A stretch of 64,000 nt of DNA from Jaltomata sinuosa. Its lineage: Eukaryota > Streptophyta > Magnoliopsida > Solanales > Solanaceae. The translations under genes were made by a program, and so were the position numbers. The stretch is taken from assembly GCA_003996215.1 (NCBI GenBank), contig QJPP01000833.1, forward strand, positions 1-64,000, in the 5' to 3' direction. Shown here one piece after another: positions 1 through 9,833 of the stretch (positions are counted from its first letter, which is position 1; each line of letters begins with the position of its first letter). The notes beneath the pieces are model-generated. The model was not told where the DNA came from, made no database searches, and saw only the letters and a list, made by a program, of their open reading frames with translations.

Positions 1-669
1 AGAGCCTATTGCGACAAGCTGGTCGGCGGAGGAAGGAACGAGAAATTGAGGATGAAACTGTTCATTCGAAGTCTGTCGGGAGAAGCTCTGACTTGGTACA
101 CTCGCCAAGACCCCCGCAAATGGCGTGATTGGCAAGAAATGGCCGAAGATTTCATGAGTCGCTTCAGGTTTAATACCGAAATCACTCCGGACAGATTCTC
201 ACTTGCTAACATACAAAAGAAGCCATCTGAATCATTTCAAGAATATTCATGGAGATGGAGGACCGAGGCTGCTCGGATCCAGCCCCCACTTGACGAAAAT
301 GAACTCTCTAAGTACTTTATCCGAGCTCAGGAAGGCGTCTACTTCGACAAAATAATGTCAATGATGGGCCAAAAGTTCGCTGACTTGGTCAAGATGGGAG
401 ACTTCATTGAGGAAGGTATTAAGTCTGGGAAAATTCAGTCTATGGTCGCACTACAAGCCGCAAGCAAGGCCATACAGTCAGGTTCTATTGGTGGTATCAA
501 GAAGAAGAAGGACCTTACTACCAGCACGGAGGATCATCCTACCGATACCCTAACAACTCCCAAATTATCGCACATGTTCCAGTATATAGTACCCAGCCAC
601 ACTATAATCCACCTCGAGCTCCAGCACACCAAAATCCACCGAAGCCGTATGCCCCTGTCCAAGCTCTAG
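1..669 (+). pseudogene. gag: gag (capsid) coding region, 5' partial and frameshifted
   Basis: The frame is open from base 1. It encodes a retrotransposon Gag domain with the typical stretch around GEALTWYTRQDP (roughly 88-123), followed by an amphipathic helical region. Near 497-511, in a run of AAG repeats, the reading frame shifts. Downstream of that point frame 1 gives a nonsense tail to 669, while frame 3 continues a proline- and tyrosine-rich Gag C-terminus that runs into the protease frame. A one- or two-base slip in the purine run is the simplest cause. Gag would form the cytoplasmic particle that packages element RNA. Confidence 0.85.
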
Positions 670-2533
670 TTCACCAAAATAGGCCAGCATATGCACCAAG
701 ACCACATCCTAATTTCGAAGCCAGAAATACCCGCACCTACACTTCTATTGCCGAGCCTTTGGCTCAATTGTTTGAAAGGTTGAGGGTAGCAGGTTTGTTG
801 CAGCCGATTGAGGGAAGAATCCCTGATCCGATACCACGAAGCTTTGATGGAAATAAGCGATGTGCATACCACTCGGGAATCCAAAGACATGACACGGAGG
901 AGTGTTTTAGCTTGAAGAACCAGATCGAGTCTCTTATCAAAAAAGGAGTAATTAAATGCACCGATACTCCTCCAAATATGAACAACAATCCTCTACCAAA
1001 TCATGAGAATCGAGGAGTCAACATGATTACCCTAGAGGAAGAATATGACCCGGAAGGGAATATCGTGCCTACCTGGGACACAGAAGAAGTTGCCGCCACA
1101 TCTCCAGCACAACCTTTTATCACAGTTCAGCTGAGAGAGCCTTTGACTATTCAAACCTACTTGCCGAGAGTTGTGGTAACCACTATAGCCACTGGAAAAC
1201 CTGACTATGACACTAAAGCAGTCCCATGGAACTATCGGACGGAAGCCAAAGGCAAGATGATAGACGCTGCTGTGGCTCACGAAATGACTAGGTCGGGAAG
1301 GTGTTATACCCCGGAGGATCTAAATCGAGGGGTTCCCGGGAAAGAACAAAATCCAAAGAAGAATGTTACTGATGCAGAAGCCACAGAATTTTGGAAGAAG
1401 ATGCAGTCTAAAGATTACTCAATCGAGGAACAACTAATGAAGACACCAGCCCACATTTCCATTATGTCCTTGCTAATGAGTTCTGAAGCCCATAGGAACG
1501 CTTTGGTACAAGTTCTGAGCGGAGTTAGCGTACCAAAAGAAACTACAAGTGACACATTGGCTGCAACAATTGGGAAAATGGTGGAAGTGAACAAAATCTC
1601 TTTCCATGATGATGAATTACCAGCAGAAGGTGTTGGCCACAACAAAGCACTTCACATTGCGGTCAAGTGCTGTGATAAGATCGTGACTAGAGTTTTGATC
1701 GATGGTGGTTCTGGATGCAACATTTGTCCTTTCACCACATTGAGAGATTTAGGTGTGAATATGGGAGAGATAAGGGAAAGTCGTGTGAAGGTGAGAGCTT
1801 TTGATGGCGCGCAGAGAAGTGTCATTGGAGAAATTTATCTCACATTGCAAGTGGGTCCAGCTGAATTCCCCATCTTATTTCAAGTGATGGATGTTACGTC
1901 CAACTACAACTTGTTACTAGGAAGGCCATGGGTCCATATGGCAAGAGCAGTTCCCTCCACGCTTCATCAGTGTGTGAAGTTCGAGTGGGGTCGCACCAAA
2001 GTTACCATTCACGGGGAGCTCAGTCACCCCATCTATTCTGTGAATTCTGTTCCAATCATCGAAGAATTGGATGGAGCCGCTTTCCATGCTCTGGAGATCA
2101 TGCAAGCCGTAAGAATTGATGAGAAGGTAGAGCCTGTAAAGATGGAGATGTCGAGAGCAGCGAAGATGGTTGCGTCAGAGATGTTGAAATATGGGTATAA
2201 ACCAAAGACAGGGCTCGGACCTAAGGCTGACGGTATAATTGAACCAATCCAGCTAAAACATCAGAAAGGTACCGCCGGGTTAGGATATAAGCCTGCTTCA
2301 GGAGGAGTCCACAGTGCAAAGTTTGGGGCAGTAGTGTTCGTACCAGGACAAGTCCTAATCCCAGATGAAGCAGTTGATGAAGACGTCATTAAGGGAATAG
2401 GAAATCTATTCGTGGCCATGACCGACGATGGACTGGAGAAAGACATCAAGAAGCTGACCATCCGTGATGCCGAGCCTGGAGAAGTCTTGCAGAATTGGAC
2501 CATCAGCCCGTCCCTGTTTCGACAAGAGTCCTG
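512..2533 (+). pseudogene. Gag C-terminus, aspartic protease and G-patch domain
   Basis: This frame continues Gag after the break near 505. The first in-frame ATG is at 759. A retropepsin-like domain lies at about 1640-1980: LIDGGSGCN holds the catalytic Asp, with YNLLLGRPW near its end. A G-patch follows at about 2150-2300 (GYKPKTGLGP, then GTAGLGYKP), a glycine-rich nucleic-acid-binding motif also known from some retroviruses and plant Ty3 elements. The unspliced frame meets a TAG at 2535, but a good donor GT at 2534 would join it in frame to the RT region (see intron). Protease would process the polyprotein inside the particle. Confidence 0.85.
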
Positions 2534-2733
2534 GTAGTGTGGAAACGTAGTTTTATTTCAAAATGTTTCTGCATGATCAATTGAGGCTTGAATCATGCCT
2601 AAGCCCTTTTTGCTACTTGCCTCTTCTGAAAAGCTGGACTGCTTTTTAATAAAAAGTCTTTATTTTTCTTAAAATTTATCTTTCGACTATTTAAAATAAC
2701 TATTTATCTTTACTCACCTTTCATACTTTTCAG
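2534..2733 (+). other. putative intron between protease and RT regions of the Ogre-like element
   Basis: The 200-bp interval begins GTAGTG after cctg and ends with a pyrimidine-rich tract and TTTTCAG. Joining 2533 to 2734 removes the TAG at 2535 and makes codon TGC across the junction. The frame then stays open through 2735-2767 into the RT frame. Several stops occur inside the interval. A spliced intron at this exact place has been described for Ogre elements. The splice itself is inferred from sequence. Confidence 0.75.
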
Positions 2734-5554
2734 CGCTAATATTAGTAAAAATCATCGTACAACGGTTATGACATGTAACGAATCCATTGAGCAAAGTGCG
2801 AGTCATGAGCAGGACTATGAAGAATACGATGAAAGCATGATGCTTGAAAATCTACCTCAGAAGATCGAACAACTTGAAAAACAGAAAAGGCCCAACATGG
2901 AGGAAACCGAGGTTGTCAACTTGGGAAATGAAGAAATGGTGAAAGAAGTACGAGTCAGCATACACTTGGAAGACGAAAGAAAGCAAGAATTGATTGAATT
3001 GATCAAACAATATGTTGATGTGTTTGCTTGGTCCTACGATGACATGCCAGGATTAAGTATCGATATCGTCTCACACAAGCTGCCGACTGATCCTTCCTGC
3101 CCGCCTGTGAAGCAAAAGACTAGGAAGTTCAAGCCTGATTTAAGTTTAAGAATCAAGGAGGAGGTAACTAAGCAGATCCAGGCAAATGTTGTGAGGGTTA
3201 CTAATTACCCCACATGGTTGGCTAATATCGTGCCAGTGCCAAAAAAGGAAGGGAAAATCAGGATATGTGTAGACTATCGGGATCTTAATAAAGATAGCCC
3301 CAAGGATAACTTTCCTCTCCCAAACATTCATATACTCATCGACAATTGTGCAAAGCATGAGTTGCAATCGTTTGTCGATTGCTTTGCGGGATATCACCAA
3401 GTCCTGATGAATGAAGATGATGCAGAGAAAACAACATTTATCACTCCATGGGGAGTATATTGCTATAGAGTGATGCCATTCGGACTCAAAAATGCTGGCG
3501 CAACCTATATGAGGGCCATGACTACCCTCTTTCATGATATGATTCACAAGGAGATCGAAGTGTACGTAGATGATGTCGTTATCAAGTCCAAGAAGAGTTC
3601 AGACCACCTACGGGATTTACAGAAGTTCTTTGAGAGGTTGCGGAGATACAATTTGAAATTGAATCCAGCAAAGTGCGCATTCGGAGTTCCCGCCGGAAAG
3701 CTACTGGGGTTCATTGTCAGCAGGAAAGGCATAGAATTAGATCCATCAAAGATCAAAGCGATTCAAGAGTTACCTCCCCCAAGGACCAAGAAAGATGTGA
3801 TGCGTTTCTTGGGGAGACTCAATTACATCAGTCGTTTCATAGCTCAGTCTACAGTGATATGTGAACCCATATTCAAGTTACTAAAGAAGGATGCCGCCAG
3901 AGATTGGACGGAGGAATGCCAAAGAGCTTTTGACAGAATCAAGGAGTACTTGTCCAACCCGCCAGTATTGGTTCCACCAGAGCCCGGAAAACCATTGCTG
4001 CTGTATCTATCCGTCATGGATGGAGCATTTGGATGTGTGTTAGGACAACACGATGACACGAGAAAGAAAGAGCAAGCTATTTACTACTTGAGCAAGAAGT
4101 TTACACCATACGAGGCAAGATATACCTTGTTAGAGCGAACGTGTTGCGCCTTGACTTGGATTGTGCAAAAGTTGAGGCATTACCTGTCGGTATACACCAT
4201 GTACTTGATCTCAAGAATGGATCCACTCAAGTACATCTTTCAGAAACCGATGCCTACGGGGAAATTAGCAAAGTGGCAAATTTTGCTGAGTGAGTTTGAT
4301 ATTGTGTACGTGACACAGAAGGCCGTCAAAGGACAAGCTTTGGCCGATCACCTCGCAGAAAATCCGGTGGATAAAGATTATGAACCGCTCATGACTTACT
4401 TCCCCGATGAAGAAGTGTTTTTTACAGGGGAGGACATCTCAGAGTCATATGATGGATGGAGATTGTTCTTCGATGGGGCATCGAATTTCAAAGGAGTCGG
4501 AATCGGAGCAGTCTTGGTTTCAAGAACGGGTCAGCACTACCCAATCTCAGCCAAGATTAGATTCCCTTGCACAAACAACATGGCAGAATATGAAGCATGC
4601 ATTCTCGGACTTAGGATGGCTGTGGACATGAACATCAAAGAGCTTTTGGTAATAGGTGATTCTGACCTATTGGTTCATCAGGTACAAGGAGAATGGGCCA
4701 CCAAGAATGTCAAGATCCTTCCTTATCTAGAATGTGTAAAGGAGCTGAGCAAAGGGTTTACAAAGATTGAGTTTAAACATGTCCCCCGGGCTCAAAACGA
4801 GTTCACTGATGCTTTGGCTACTCTTTCCTCAATGATCCAACACCCGGATAAGAATTACATCGACCCTATTGAAGTGGAGATACGTGACCAGCACGCATAC
4901 TGTTTTCACGTAGATGAAGAGTTTGATAGAAAGCCATGGTACCATGATATTAGAAGGTTGCTCGAAGCAGGAGAATATCCAGAAAATGTCGACAGCAAGC
5001 AGAAGCGGACTTTAAGGAGAATGGCCAATCATTTCTTCCTTAACGGCGAAATCCTGTACAGGAGAACCCCGGATTTGGGATTACTAAGGTGTGTCGATGC
5101 AACAGAAGCGACAAGACTGTTAGAGGAAGTTCACGCAGGGACGTGTGGACCTCACATGAATGGATTCACTTTGGCAAAGAAGATTTTGAGAGCTGGATAC
5201 TTTTGGATGACTATGGAGAGGGATAGCATCCGATATGTACAAAAGTGTTATCAGTGTCAAGTTCATGGCGACTTCATACGAGTTCCGCCAAACGAGCTCA
5301 ATGTGATGGGGTCCCCATGGCCATTTGCTGCTTGGGGCATGGATGTAATTGGACCCATAGAGCCTCCCGCATCAAATGGACACCGTTTTATCCTGGTAGC
5401 TATCGACTATTTCACAAAATGGGTTGAGGCTTCAACGCACAAGGCAGTAACTAAGAAGGTGGTAGCAGATTTCGTCCGAAATAACATAGTTTGTCGTTTT
5501 GGAATTCCGGAATCAATCATAACAGACAACGGAACCAATCTTAATAAGTGATCT
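2734..5554 (+). pseudogene. pol: pol: RT, RNase H, archaeal-type RNase H, integrase N-terminal half
   Basis: The first in-frame ATG is at 2768, but with splicing the frame is entered at 2734. Reverse transcriptase is at about 3110-3760, with the catalytic YVDD at about 3563. RNase H follows at about 3990-4200 (YYLSKKFTPYEARYTLLE). A second RNase H is at 4450-4730, with acidic motifs LFFDGAS, NNMAEYEA and VIGDSDLLV. Integrase starts near 5110 with the His2Cys2 zinc motif (ending QKCYQCQVHG), then the first catalytic Asp in GMDVIGP and the second in ITDNGTN. A single extra A near 5544-5548 shifts the frame, giving a stop at about 5549. The integrase is therefore split. Confidence 0.93.
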
Positions 5555-5555
5555 C

Positions 5556-6185
5556 ATGAGAGAGACTTGTGAAAGGTTTAAGATCTCCCACCGGAACTCC
5601 ACTGCATATCGACCACAAATGAATGGAGCAGTCGAGGCCGCAAACAAGAATATCAAGAGGATCCTGAGGAAAATAATAGATAGTAACAGAGAATGGCATG
5701 AGAAACTACCATATGCTTTGCTCGGTTATCGCACCACAATCAGAACATCCACTGGTGCAACCCCCTACATGTTGGTCTACGGTTCGGAAGCAGTGATACC
5801 CGCTGAAGTGGAAATACCTTCTCTAAGAATCATCCAAGAGGTTGGTCTGGAAGACGCGGAATGGGTTCGTAGCAGGATTGAACAGTTGATGCTCATTGAT
5901 GAGAAGAGACTGGATGCAGTATGTCACGGCCAACTCTATCAAAACAGAATGATCAGAGCGTTCAACAAGAAAGTCAAGCCTCGACGATTCACACCAGGGC
6001 AATTAGTATTGAAGAAAATATTCCCTCACCAAATTGAAGCTAAGGGGAAATTTGCGCCAAACTGGCAAGGTCCTTACATGGTTCACCGAGTGCTCTCAGG
6101 CGGAGCAGTAATCCTCGCAGAAATGGACGGCGTCGTGAGCACAAAGCCGATCAATTCAGACGCTATCAAGAAGTACTACATTTGA
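5556..6185 (+). pseudogene. integrase C-terminal half, out of frame with upstream pol
   Basis: This continues the integrase core after the one-base shift. It holds the third catalytic residue, the Glu in NGAVEAANKN, and ends in a C-terminal module with NWQGPYMVHR typical of Ty3 integrases. The frame runs from just after the break to TGA at 6185. As a separate reading frame it lacks the first two acidic catalytic residues, so it cannot be active on its own. The good state of the rest suggests a fairly young element. Confidence 0.88.
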
Positions 6186-6243
6186 AGACAGAGGGACTAG
6201 TTGTTGTTTCCTTGTACTTTTTGCATTTTTCTCTAATGTAACA

Positions 6244-6593
6244 GAACTACGTATTAGCCTGACTTCCCACGGCGGGATACGTAGGCAACCCATATCGGGT
6301 CCGGTCTCCCGTAGAAAAACCAAAAACATTATCTTTCATGTATTTAGAACTACGATTGACCTGACTTCCCTCGGTGGGATACGTAGGCAATCCTCGTCGG
6401 ATTCGGTCCCTTCATATTTTCCATTTTCCAATGTATTTGAACTACGTTCTGACCTGATTCCGTTTGGATACGTAGGCAGCCTGAGTCAGGCTCGGTCAAT
6501 GCATTACATATTTTCATCCTTCCTTGATATCCCCCGAACTACGTACAGACCTGATTCCCATTCGGGGATACGTAGGCAACCTAAAAGGTTCGG
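6244..6593 (+). repeat. four diverged copies of a three-stem hairpin motif (3' UTR of Ogre-like element)
   Basis: Copies start at 6244, 6347, 6439 and 6536. Each runs GAACTACG, then about 10-15 bases, TCC(C), a short loop, GG(G)ATACGTAGGCA, and a second hairpin followed by CGG. The outer stem is CTACG(T) with (A)CGTAG; the inner stem is TCC(C) with GG(G)A. The distal stem changes from copy to copy but still pairs: ACCC/GGGT, AATCC/GGATT, AGCCT/AGGCT, AACCT/AGGTT. Spacing between copies is about 90-105 bp and the linkers are unrelated. It looks like a repeated RNA or DNA structure, not a gene. Confidence 0.8.
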
Positions 6594-7314
6594 CATACCC
6601 TTAGGATAAACCTCCCCCCCCTTTATTTATACCTTCAAGTGATCACAACATCTACAAAAGGATAGAGAAGCGTCACCAGAAGCCAAAGCTACGAGAAGAG
6701 TACACTTGGACGTCCTCAACAAAGGGGAAAACTCGATTGGATTTCGGAACATGTCATAATCTAAGGAACGACGAATAATCACCATATATATGCGCCTAGT
6801 ATATACAAAATATGCTTATTTTCCTAAAAAAATAAATAAATATATATATATATATTCAAAATATTTTACTGCCTTTCCACCTACTGAGTCTCAAAAATAG
6901 GAAGTTGCGAGCAACCGAGGAGGTTTTGAAGGGATCCACCATACCAAGTCTCTGGGATAGGAAATCACGAGCGGCGGATGAGATTTTGTAGAAATCTAGT
7001 GGCAAGGCCAGGGTCCGCAAGCCGACACAAATCAACACCCCTCCCAAAACTAAGAATTTTTCTTTGAGCGCAGGGAGACAGGAATCAAGACAGGAGGATG
7101 TCAAGACAAGATCATGGACACAATTGGAGAAATCTTTCGGCTATCACGACACCATAAGCCGAATATTCTTCCCCTACTCCACTTTAAAATATTTTGTCCC
7201 AATTCTTCCAATTCTTAAAGGATCTCATTTATGTTTTGCAGGTGCGTCCGAGATCCGGATCAAGTATCGAAGATAGAGAGCTCTCATAGGAAAATAGGAT
7301 AGTTTATCTCTTTC
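6594..7314 (+). other. 3' untranslated spacer of the retrotransposon
   Basis: No coding signal was recognised. There is a C-run near 6612-6619, a TA-rich run near 6830-6860, and short related blocks at about 6893-6920 and 6951-6985 (ggaagttgcgagc and ggaaatcacgagc). Confidence 0.5.
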
Positions 7315-7950
7315 CAAATAACTCCGCCAATCGGAGATTGCCATCTAATTGCGTCAAATAACTCCGCCAATCGGAGAACGCGGACTGACTTCATCAAACT
7401 GGGGTTTGTATATAAGCAAACAAAATGACGCTCTGCCGATTGGAGTTTGTACATAAGCAAACAAAACGACGCTCTGCCGATTGGAGCTTGTACATAAGCA
7501 AACAAAACGACGCTCTGCCGATTGGAGCTTGTACATAAGCAAACAAAACGACGCTCTGCCGATTGGAGTTTGTACATAAGCAAACAAAACGACGCTCTGC
7601 CGATTGGAGTTTGTACATAAGCAAACAAAATGACGCTCTGCCGATTGGAGCTTGTACATAAGCAAACAAAACGACGCTCTGCCGATTGGAGTTTGTACAT
7701 AAGCAAACTAAACGACGCTCTGCCGATTGGAGCTTGTACATAAGCAAACAAAACGACGCTCTGCCGATTGGAGTTTGTACATAAGCAAACAAAACGACGC
7801 TCTGCCGATTGGAGTTTGTACATAAGCAGACAAAACGACGCTCTGACAATTGGAGCCTGTACATAAACAAGCAAGCGACGCTCTGCCAAATCAGAGAAAT
7901 GTATATTAGCAAGCAAAACATACTCCGCCAATCGGAGGCTGCATCATAGC
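7315..7950 (+). repeat. 41-bp tandem array, about 11 units, with flanking related hairpins
   Basis: GACGCTCTGCCGATTGGAG starts at 7427, 7468, 7509, 7550 and so on to about 7877, an exact 41-bp period. Units differ by only a few bases. Each has a short stem CTCTGCCGATTGGAG. Related palindromes CTCCGCCAATCGGAG flank the array at about 7322, 7362 and 7923. Because 41 is not a multiple of 3 and the unit has no minus-strand stop, all three minus frames read through; these are not genes. Arrays in this place are known for Tat-lineage 3' UTRs. Confidence 0.95.
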
Positions 7951-8017
7951 AAGCATCATCATAACTCCATCAATCATAAGCATGCATGCCATCAACATCC
8001 TCATTTTGCATTAAAAA

Positions 8018-8375
8018 TCACGCCCACCTTCTAATGCGGGCATTTACATTCAAGTCATTTTACAGGCGCCCACCTTCTAATGCGGGTATTTACATTCAAG
8101 TACATTTTACAGGCGCCCACCTTCTAATGCGGGTATTTACATTCAAGTACATTTTACAGGCGCCCACCTTCTAATGCGGGTATTTACATTCAAGTACATT
8201 TTACAGGCGCCCACCTTCTAATGCGGGTATTTACATTCAAGTCTATTTTACAGGCGCCCACCTTCTAATGCGGGTATTTACATTCAAATACATTTTACAG
8301 GCGCCCACCTTCTAATGCGGGTATTTACATTCAAGTACATTTTATAGGCGCCCACCTTCAAATGCGGGTATTCAT
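8018..8375 (+). repeat. 47-bp tandem array, about 7.5 units
   Basis: GGCGCCCACCTTCTAATGCG recurs at 8065, 8112, 8159, 8206, 8253, 8300 and 8347, an exact 47-bp period. A partial first unit starts near 8018. Units are nearly identical, suggesting recent amplification. No spacers separate the units, so this is not a CRISPR array. Confidence 0.95.
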
Positions 8376-8380
8376 TCAAA

Positions 8381-8615
8381 GCTCCGGCACACAAACCGGA
8401 GTATGCATCAGGATCTTGGTACACAACCCAAGATTCCATTTCATTAACGCTTCGACACACAAACCGGAGTATGCATCAGAATCTTGGTACACAACCCAAG
8501 ATTCCATTTCATTAACGCTTCGGCACACAAACCGGAGCATGCATCAGGATCTTGGTACACAACCCAAGATTCCATTTCATTAACGCTTCGGCACACAAAC
8601 CGGAGCAGGCATCAT
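8381..8615 (+). repeat. 68-bp tandem array, about 3.5 units
   Basis: CGGCACACAAACCGGAG (or a one-base variant) occurs at 8385, 8453, 8521 and 8589, a 68-bp period. The unit contains a CTCCGG...CCGGAG hairpin and the inverted pair CTTGG...CCAAG. It starts directly where the 47-bp array ends. Confidence 0.93.
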
Positions 8616-8705
8616 AATCTTTCTTTTCCAGCAAGTACACAATCTTGCATCCCCAGCGTCTCACAGCTCGACATTGGGGCAATTTTGAAAGAGACATTGG
8701 GAATA

Positions 8706-8808
8706 TCATTGCCTCGCCAGTCGAGAGGCTTTATTTTACAGCATTGCCCCGCCAGTCGAGAGGCTTTATTTTACAGCGTTGCCCCGCCAGCCGGAGGCTT
8801 TACTTCCC
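8706..8808 (+). repeat. 35-bp tandem array, three units
   Basis: GCCAGTCGAGAGGC (third unit GCCAGCCGGAGGC) occurs at 8716, 8751 and 8786, a 35-bp period. It is the fourth distinct array in 1.5 kb. Another CTCC...CGGAG hairpin follows at about 8836-8850. Confidence 0.9.
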
Positions 8809-9373
8809 AAGATTATTTCACCTACAGTACATCCACTCCAAAAAACGGAGACGTCAACAATCGTTTGGATATCTACACATTACTCTTTACATTACAATTT
8901 TAATTTACATTTTTGAGCCTCAACAGGTACTTTGTAACCCCTTTTACCTGTTTTGCAGGATGACGCACTACAACGTGGAACTACCTCTAAGCAGTGATTG
9001 AGGCAATGCTTGATGAGGAATACCAAACTCACAAGCCAGAGTTTCAAGACTAGCACTCCGACTCCAATTCCTACAATCAGTTGTCCATATTTCTAAATTA
9101 GAGTACACCTGCTCTCACAAGCATCGACACCCTTTTCTTTATCTCCTAGAGTTCCCACCAGAGGGTATTAAAGGGACTACCTCCATCCGGCAATTCGACG
9201 TGATCTTATAGGGATGCGAGATGCGCCTAGTAGAGTCTCGTTTATGGGTGTGTTGTGTACCACATTTATAATCGGGAGGCTGTGAAAGTGCACCCATTTT
9301 GAAAAGATTATTGTCATCTAGCAAATGATCTACCGGCAATTCCATAAAACTCTTTCCAAGCTCAACTAAGAGA
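8809..9373 (+). other. 3' UTR spacer without recognised features
   Basis: No domain or repeat was recognised. The minus strand is open for 98 codons at 9139-9435, but this includes the repeated hairpin module at its start and matches no family I know. Confidence 0.4.
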
Positions 9374-9690
9374 CCAGTGTCAACCATAAATCGTACACTG
9401 GGGCAAATTTTGAGGACTGCCTCAAAATTTACCATAATCCTCTATTCAGAAATACGACCGGCCTAATTACCATTTCCTTAGGGATACGTAGGCAGCTTGA
9501 CTTCGAGCATGGCCGTACCCACTCCATCCGTGCCAAAATCATCTTCCCCTTTACCACAAAAAAATACCAGTGTCGACATAAAACCAACACTGGGGCAAAT
9601 TTTGAGGACCTCTCAAAATTTTTGAACTACATTGGCCTGATTCTCGTGAAACCCGAGATATGTAGGCAACTCGGAGACCAGAGTTCGATC
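9374..9690 (+). repeat. duplicated composite module: two hairpins plus the three-stem motif
   Basis: Module 1 has stem CCAGTGT (9374-9380) with ACACTGG (9395-9401), then GGGCAAA, stem TTTTGAGG (9408-9415) with CCTCAAAA (9420-9427), then a three-stem unit at 9449-9508. Module 2 repeats the order: CCAGTGT (9567-9573)/ACACTGG (9587-9593), TTTTGAG (9600-9606)/CTCAAAA (9612-9618), three-stem unit at 9624-9685. In the last unit the outer stem is CTACAT/ATGTAG instead of CTACGT/ACGTAG and the inner stem is TCTCG/CGAGA, so both arms changed together. Confidence 0.8.
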
Positions 9691-9821
9691 GAATTCATAA
9701 TGACGATAACCTTTCTCTTTCTAGGTACAACCTTTCCAAAAATTTAATTTTTTCCAGTAAAGACAAAATTGGCTTTACGTCAACATCTTCGCCCAAAGAC
9801 TCTTTCATCATCTTTGTTCGA

Positions 9822-9833
9822 AGAGGGGCAAGT
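9822..9833 (+). promoter_or_regulatory. polypurine-rich stretch before the 3' LTR (plus-strand primer site)
   Basis: AGAGGGGCAAGT directly precedes the LTR start TGTTGACACCC. A polypurine tract here primes plus-strand DNA in LTR retrotransposons. The C interrupts the purine run. Confidence 0.6.

Noticed and set aside
7284..7931. Long minus-strand open frames across the 41-bp array
   Set aside because: All three minus frames are open because the 41-bp unit lacks stops and is not a multiple of three. The 41-residue peptide repeat is an arithmetic result of the tandem array.
8018..8615. Regularly spaced repeats that could suggest a CRISPR array
   Set aside because: Units are directly adjacent tandem repeats without unique spacers, and the DNA is plant retrotransposon 3' UTR.
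9139..9435. 98-codon minus-strand frame in the retrotransposon 3' UTR
   Set aside because: It overlaps the repeated hairpin module and matches no family; the structural reading explains the sequence better.
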